NCBI GenBank assembly: GCA_012520845.1
Contig: JAAYNL010000015.1
Span: 62,001-126,000, forward strand
Direction of reading: 5' to 3'
Origin: Thermoplasmatales archaeon
Lineage (GTDB): Archaea; Thermoplasmatota; Thermoplasmata; Methanomassiliicoccales; Methanomethylophilaceae
DNA: 64,000 nucleotides
Shown: one piece after another, positions 59,430 through 64,000 of the stretch
How positions within the stretch are numbered: position 1 is the stretch's first letter
Layout: each line of letters begins with the position of its first letter
Notes under the pieces: model-generated
The model's database searches: none
Told to the model about the DNA's origin: nothing
Seen by the model: only the letters and a program-made list of their open reading frames with translations
Made by a program: the position numbers and the translations under genes

Positions 59430-62400
59430 GGCCATGTGAACGTCCGGGCACATTATATATTTTTCATCCGCCGCGCACGGGGCGGCGGTGGCGGCTATGG
59501 CCCGCTCGACGTCGGCCACTATGGCATCGATTTCCGTATCTGGGTCGTTCCACCAGTTGTGGCTCCAGACCCTTCTCACGCACCATCCCCTGGATTCGAG
59601 GAATTTCTGTCTGTGGTAATCCCTCTCCCTGGCCGTCGAGGCGCCGGAATAGAGGCGGCTGTCGCATTCGATGCCCATGACGTAACGGCCGCCGTGCCTG
59701 ACGGCGACGTCCACCAGGTAACCGCCGATGCCGACGTCGGTCGTCGCGTCGTAACCCCTCTCGATCAGCGCGTCCCTGATCTGGGTCTCGAAGGAACCCT
59801 CGGCCGGTGGCGCGGCCGTGGCGCCCGTGGAACCGAAGGATGCCAGGACCCCTTTCTGCGCGCCCCGGTCCCCCGAGGACACGGCCATCGCGTATACAAG
59901 GTATTTCTTCAGGTAGGACGGCCCCGGGTTCCTCGGGGTCTCAACGTCCAGTTCGTCCGGGAGGAACGACGTGACCACGTGCATGCGTTTCCTCGCCCTG
60001 GTTATGGCAACGTTCAGCCTGTTTTCCCCGCCCTCGTTGTTAAGCCAGCCGAACCTCTGTTCGAGCGTCCCGGACGGCTTTCTGGCGTACCCGACGGAAA
60101 ACACTATGACGTCCCGTTCCTCGCCTTGGACCGTTTCTACGTTCTTCACGAACAGGCCCGCGTCCCCGCCGTCGACGGACCTGGACGCTTCCCTGGCCAG
60201 GGCCCTGCCGAAGGCGGACCCGGAGTCGATCTCCGATTCGATCATGTCGTTCAGCAGGTCCATCTGGCCGGCGTTGAACGTTATCACCCCGACGGAATCC
60301 TCCCCGCCTATGGTTTCCCTGAGTATCCTCATGACCGCCTCGGCCTCCGGGACGTTGCTCCTGTTTTTCCAGACGCCGTCCGGGACCAGGGTGTGGCGTA
60401 TGCACGGCCCGTCCGGCGGCGCCGCGTTGGGCGAGACGTAGAGGTTGCCGCCGTAGAAGGCGTGGTTCGAGAACGAGATGAGTTCCTCGTAGAGCGACCT
60501 GTAATGGAAGTTGAGCATGAACGACGGGTACTTCCCGCCGGCGACGTCGAGCAGGCTGTCCCCGGAGCCCTCGCCGTACCTCACGGTGCCGACGCTGGAC
60601 GGCTTGAGCTGCATGCCGTCCCCGGCGACGACGACCCTCCTGCCCCGGAATATGGACGGCACGGCCCTTTCCACGTACATCTGGGAGGCCTCGTCGAAGA
60701 TCACGTTGTTGAAGAGGCCCGGCTCCAGCGGCAGCATCGTCGACACGGCCTCGGGGGTCATCATCCACACCCGCACGGAGGAGAGCAGCTCGAAGGAGAA
60801 CCGGGAAACGAATTTCGCCGGGGACCATTTCCTCGCGCTCCCGGCGATCCTCAGCATCTCCGGAGCCGACTTCGACCGGCGCAGGTTTTCCAACCCGGAA
60901 CGCAGGACGTGCTCGGCCGTTTCCGAGCAAATCCCCATTTTCTCGGAAATCAGGCCGTCGAGGCGCTCCCTGATGCCGCCGAAGTCGCCGATGCTTTCCG
61001 TCAGCCCGGCGTTGCCTTCCTCGAAGGCGGTGAGGTGCCCCTTCACGATGAAGGCGAACAGCTCGTCGTTGGACATCCCCAGGGTCCACGGCATTTTGGT
61101 GTTGAGGGCGATTAGGTTCTCCCCGTAGGTCTTCTCGTGCCTGTCCAGGGAGTTGTAGAAATCCATCAGTTCGGAGAAACGGTCGAAATCATCCAGTGCC
61201 AGTATCACGGATTCGGTATCGTCCAGGGCCCTCCTGAGGATGTTTTCCGAGAAGGTGCCGAGGTGCCTGCCGAGGATTTCCGTGGCCATTCTCTCCAGTT
61301 TTCCCTTGGCGAAACGCATGTCCACGATGCCGCCCCGGTTCGCCTCCTCCTTCGCCCGGGCGAGATGCTCCAGGTCGCCCTTCATCGCGTCGACGGAATC
61401 TCCGTCTACAAGCGGCAGCCAGATCATGTCTTCCACCGCCCTGTGGTATTCCGAAAGGTTCCGCAGGACGGAAGGGTCCGAGAATTTACCGTGCATCGAC
61501 GCCAGCTTGTCGAAGCCGACCTCGGTGAGCGATCGGGATATGTTGTCCCTGAGGGCGACGTACCTGGCGTGCTCATCAGGGTCGTTCAGGTCCACCTTCT
61601 TCACGTGGTAGTACAGTTTGTACGGCTCGATCCCGAATTCCCCCGGGGAGTACATCACGTCGGCGATTTCCTTCAGTTTGGAGAACTCCGACTCGATGGA
61701 CGCCGAGACGTCCCCGATCGTCCCCGCCGGCGGTTCCGAGGGTTCGGACGTCAGCAATTTGAGGATCTGGGAATGGAAACCCCTTCTGTCGTCCAGGCTG
61801 CCGACGAGTAGGGCGCCGTCGGCCACGGGGCCGAGGCGGGACCTGACCACGTCCAAGGCGGTCTTCTTCTCCGAGACCAGCAGGACCGTCTCGCCCCTGC
61901 AGACCGCGGAAACGATCATGGCGGTTATCGCTTGGGATTTGCCGGTGCCCGGGGGCCCCTGCACGACGATGGCGTCCATCGCGCCAGAGGCGTGTACCGC
62001 GGATTCCTGGGAGCTGTTGATCCCGTTTATGTACGCCAGGGCGGCCTCGGAAATCTCCTTCGGCGGCGTTTCCGCGGAGACGCGAGGGCCGACCAGGCCA
62101 TTCAAGGCGGCGTTGGACACGCCGCCGTCGAGAATCCTGGAAAAATCGCGTTGGACGGAGTCGGCGTATACGGGGAATTTGCCCAGGACGGCGCACGGGA
62201 CCATCTCCAAATCCCCGACTGGGTCTTCTTCCGGGTAGCGGGTGGGGACGTCCGATTTCGGCGGCCCGATGCGGATTCCGTGGGAGCCGTAGATTTCGGC
62301 CAGCCTTCCGAAAAGGCCCTCCTGCGAAGGATCCGCCAACACGCCGTCCTCCGCGTCCTCCCCGGTCCTCAGGGAACCGGCGAGCAGCAGGGCGGTGTTG

Positions 62401-63065
62401 AGCAGGACGTCTTTTTCGGGGTCCCTTTCCAGGGATATGGTGCCGCGGTGCCGTTTCAGCCTCACCGGGAACAGCGCCAGGGGCGCGTTGACGGGGAAAT
62501 CCCCCCACGGCACGCCGCGGGCGAAGGGGTATCCGACGTATAGGTCGTAGCTCCCGGATTCCATGACGTCTCTGTTGACCTCCCGGGCGAGGGCGTTCGC
62601 CTGCCCGTAACGCGGGTGGCCCTTGTCGCAGAGCGCGCGCCAACCGTCGGAATCCAGGAATCCCGGCACGTCGTCCCAGTAGTCGGCCATGTCGACGGCC
62701 TTTCCCCTGGTCAGCCCCCGGGCGTTGATCATGCGGTTGCCGCGGCCGACGTCGGTGAAGCGTTTTCCCATCGACCGCAACGGCGCCGAGACCCCGGCGG
62801 GCATCTCGCCGACGCCCGCCCCCTCCAAAGCGACGCGGGACGTCACGGCCAGGAAGTCCCCGCCGTATTTCCCGACGAAGGCCTCGCCCAAACCGCGCAG
62901 CCTCATCAAATCGGAGGCGCTGCGGGGCAGCAGGGCGGCCATCGCCTCCAGCGCGGCGTCGTCGCAGACGGAGTCGGGCCTGTCTGCGAGACCGTCCCTT
63001 ACTCTCAGGCGTTCCCTGAGGCCGATCAATTCTGCGAGCACATCCCGGCGCATTCGCCGGGCCAT
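58953..63065 (-). CDS. SF1 helicase-nuclease, reading frame continuous with a peroxiredoxin
   Basis: 1370 codons if read to the end. Residues about 1-360 hold a large N-terminal region; Walker A VQGPPGTGKSQAI near 375 and Walker B FDEASQM near 790 mark an AAA_11/AAA_12 (Upf1-like, COG1112) SF1 helicase; NVETVQGEERDVIVFSVGYA and RLNVAITRARKRMHVV are helicase motifs V and VI. Residues about 1085-1190 resemble the MTES_1575/Vsr-like nuclease domain (FETQIRDAL, GIECDSRLYSGAS, RRVWSHNWW). Such helicase-nucleases are common in defence islands. Residues 1213-1370 are a peroxiredoxin. Normal proteins of this type would end at about residue 1212. Confidence 0.78.
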   Translation of the reverse strand: MARRMRRDVLAELIGLRERLRVRDGLADRPDSVCDDAALEAMAALLPRSASDLMRLRGLGEAFVGKYGGDFLAVTSRVALEGAGVGEMPAGVSAPLRSMGKRFTDVGRGNRMINARGLTRGKAVDMADYWDDVPGFLDSDGWRALCDKGHPRYGQANALAREVNRDVMESGSYDLYVGYPFARGVPWGDFPVNAPLALFPVRLKRHRGTISLERDPEKDVLLNTALLLAGSLRTGEDAEDGVLADPSQEGLFGRLAEIYGSHGIRIGPPKSDVPTRYPEEDPVGDLEMVPCAVLGKFPVYADSVQRDFSRILDGGVSNAALNGLVGPRVSAETPPKEISEAALAYINGINSSQESAVHASGAMDAIVVQGPPGTGKSQAITAMIVSAVCRGETVLLVSEKKTALDVVRSRLGPVADGALLVGSLDDRRGFHSQILKLLTSEPSEPPAGTIGDVSASIESEFSKLKEIADVMYSPGEFGIEPYKLYYHVKKVDLNDPDEHARYVALRDNISRSLTEVGFDKLASMHGKFSDPSVLRNLSEYHRAVEDMIWLPLVDGDSVDAMKGDLEHLARAKEEANRGGIVDMRFAKGKLERMATEILGRHLGTFSENILRRALDDTESVILALDDFDRFSELMDFYNSLDRHEKTYGENLIALNTKMPWTLGMSNDELFAFIVKGHLTAFEEGNAGLTESIGDFGGIRERLDGLISEKMGICSETAEHVLRSGLENLRRSKSAPEMLRIAGSARKWSPAKFVSRFSFELLSSVRVWMMTPEAVSTMLPLEPGLFNNVIFDEASQMYVERAVPSIFRGRRVVVAGDGMQLKPSSVGTVRYGEGSGDSLLDVAGGKYPSFMLNFHYRSLYEELISFSNHAFYGGNLYVSPNAAPPDGPCIRHTLVPDGVWKNRSNVPEAEAVMRILRETIGGEDSVGVITFNAGQMDLLNDMIESEIDSGSAFGRALAREASRSVDGGDAGLFVKNVETVQGEERDVIVFSVGYARKPSGTLEQRFGWLNNEGGENRLNVAITRARKRMHVVTSFLPDELDVETPRNPGPSYLKKYLVYAMAVSSGDRGAQKGVLASFGSTGATAAPPAEGSFETQIRDALIERGYDATTDVGIGGYLVDVAVRHGGRYVMGIECDSRLYSGASTARERDYHRQKFLESRGWCVRRVWSHNWWNDPDTEIDAIVADVERAIAATAAPCAADEKYIMCPDVHMAMSKLSVGDKAPGFTLQSTDGTFDLGKALAEGPVLLNFYVGDFGLNCMNYMGKFIESFHLFEETGVRYVGINSDSLESHVSFKERLHIPFELLFDDGKKVAKEYGAIVGPGHMVSGFTNREIFVVGTDGLIKYVWRASVPKELPEVGEIVDGVRKGLGL
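59453..59463 (-). promoter_or_regulatory. TATA box inside the helicase-peroxiredoxin frame
   Basis: On the minus strand the sequence AAATATATAAT sits at the join between the nuclease domain and the peroxiredoxin, translated as Lys-Tyr-Ile-Met in the fused frame. The distance to ATG 59429 (about 26 bp) is that of a leaderless archaeal promoter. Confidence 0.5.
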
Positions 63066-63420
63066 AGCGTTATGTGATATTAACCTCGGTTGGGAAAGCG
63101 GGGTCGCAGCCCGTCGGCCGACGGCGCACCCAGAGACGGTTTCCTAGAACGGGCCCCCGGCAGAGGGCGAACCCCGTGGATTCTTTTGCGGCCGCCATCA
63201 AAAAAACGTTCGAAAATCCCGCCGCCACAGGCGCCGCGGCGGATTTTGGCAATATGGCGCGCCTCGGCGGCATTCCGTAGGGATTCTTTCGTGACGGGCC
63301 CCATACCAGTTAAATACGCATTTTCAGATTGTGCGCCGATCGGAAATGAACGCAGGACGCACAGCAGAACCGTACGGCACAGTCCCCCACACGCACCCAG
63401 CCTTCTCCGGGGTGTCGGCA
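63066..63420 (+). other. Intergenic region upstream of dapB
   Basis: 355 bp without a supported gene. A TATA-like AGTTAAATACG at about 63309-63319 probably drives dapB with a leader near 80 nt. The dapB frame is open upstream to an ATG at 63346, but that 25-residue extension (arginine- and histidine-rich) does not resemble DapB. No riboswitch or RNA fold was recognised. Confidence 0.5.
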
Positions 63421-64000
63421 TGAGCGGGGCCCGCGTAGCCCTCGTGGGCGCCTGCGGCAGGATGGGGAGCCTGATCATCCGCCGGATCCTCGCCACCGAG
63501 GGCCTGACGCTTTCCGCGGCTTTCGACCTGGTGAACGTGGGAAGGGACGTGGGCGAGGCCATCGGCGTCGGCAAACTGGGCGTCACGGTCTCCGACTCGA
63601 AGGATTTGGCCGCCGTCCTGAAGGAGAGCGAGACGGACGTCCTCATCGATTTCACCATAGCGTCGGCGACCGCCGTCAACGCCCCCGCGGCCGCCGCCGC
63701 GGGGGTCAATCTGATTATAGGCACCACCGGGCTCTCCGCCGAACAGAGGGCGGGGATCGTCGACGCCGTCGCCAAGAACAAGGTGGCCGCCGTGATCTCC
63801 TCCAACTATTCCATAGGCGTCGGTGTCTTCTTCAAGCTCGTGAGGGAGGCCGCCAAGCTCCTCGGGGACGGATACGACGTGGAAATCATCGAGGCGCACC
63901 ACAACCAGAAGAAGGACGCGCCCTCCGGCACCGCCATGACCGCCGCCGAGATTGTCAGCGAGGAGATGGGTGGCAAGGAAATCGTCTCCGGGCGCGACGG
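63421..64000 (+). CDS. dapB: 4-hydroxy-tetrahydrodipicolinate reductase, 3' end beyond the window
   Basis: 193 codons visible. MSGARVALVGACGRMGSLI is the NAD(P)-binding start, IDFTIASATA and IGTTGLS follow, and EIIEAHHNQKKDAPSGTAM is the DapB signature with catalytic histidine and lysine. Second step after DapA in lysine synthesis; it is detached from the lysine operon at 4846-10783. GGGGTG six bases before ATG 63421 supports this start. Confidence 0.95.

Noticed and set aside
63074-63280. 68-codon plus-strand frame upstream of dapB
   Set aside because: Arginine- and alanine-rich, no ribosome site, no recognisable motif; probably non-coding.
63346-63420. N-terminal extension of dapB from ATG 63346
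   Set aside because: The 25 extra residues are basic and unlike DapB, while ATG 63421 has a good ribosome site and the family N-terminus.

Overview
The window is GC-rich archaeal chromosome. The archaeal marks are L18e, L44e, S27e, aIF2-alpha, Nop10, RNA polymerase subunit N, an archaeal-type GAPDH, TATA-like boxes with leaderless starts, and a tRNA-Tyr with an intron and an encoded CCA. Several genes related to coenzyme F430 and nickel metabolism (nitrogenase-like proteins of the CfbC/CfbD kind, CbiX/CfbA-like chelatases, CooT, CooC) suggest a methanogen. My best guess is Thermoplasmata/Methanomassiliicoccales. That placement is inference; no mcr gene or 16S rRNA is present.

Layout. (1) 1-4842: the edge of acetolactate synthase, a histone-deacetylase-fold hydrolase, and gap-pgk. 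(2) 4846-10783: a tightly packed lysine operon on the minus strand (Lrp-type regulator, dapA, lysC, lysA, dapF, dapL), using the DapL shortcut; dapB lies far away at the right edge. (3) 10880-19600: an MscS channel, an A24 prepilin peptidase, AmrS, ThiL, a CbiX-like protein, and a LarA / Fe-S reductase / FolP operon. (4) 19639-42742: the most unusual region. Three separate two-gene units each encode a natural NifH-NifD fusion of about 700 residues and a NifK-like partner of about 416 residues. They are interleaved with two BtuFCD/FecBCD-type ABC importers (one with a dockerin-like solute-binding protein), a MATE exporter, a second CbiX-like protein, a DUF4198 protein, CooT, CooC and a methyltransferase. 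I read this as a nickel/tetrapyrrole or metallophore acquisition and reduction system of unknown chemistry. (5) 42787-45029: a translationally coupled operon for a complete ubiquitin-like pathway: E1, a modifier ending in Gly-Gly, E2 and a JAMM isopeptidase, with a divergent zinc-ribbon membrane protein. (6) 45030-52697: HxlB, a TIM-barrel protein, the L18e-L13-S9-RpoN operon with a clear hairpin terminator, an HxlR regulator divergent from a flavin-fold protein, a C-N hydrolase and cardiolipin synthase. (7) 52698-54628: short tandem repeats, the intron-bearing tRNA-Tyr, a 64-bp tandem repeat tract and an AT-rich DUF4143 ATPase that looks imported. (8) 54630-58964: a translation/RNP operon (L44e, S27e, aIF2-alpha, Nop10, PAC2-like), rpiA, a creatininase-family hydrolase and a Dph6-like ligase. 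(9) 58953-64000: a very large SF1 helicase-nuclease reading frame running without a stop into a peroxiredoxin, then dapB.

Two systems deserve most attention: the triplicated NifH-NifD fusion/NifK-like units with their importers and nickel accessory genes, and the E1-UBL-E2-JAMM operon.
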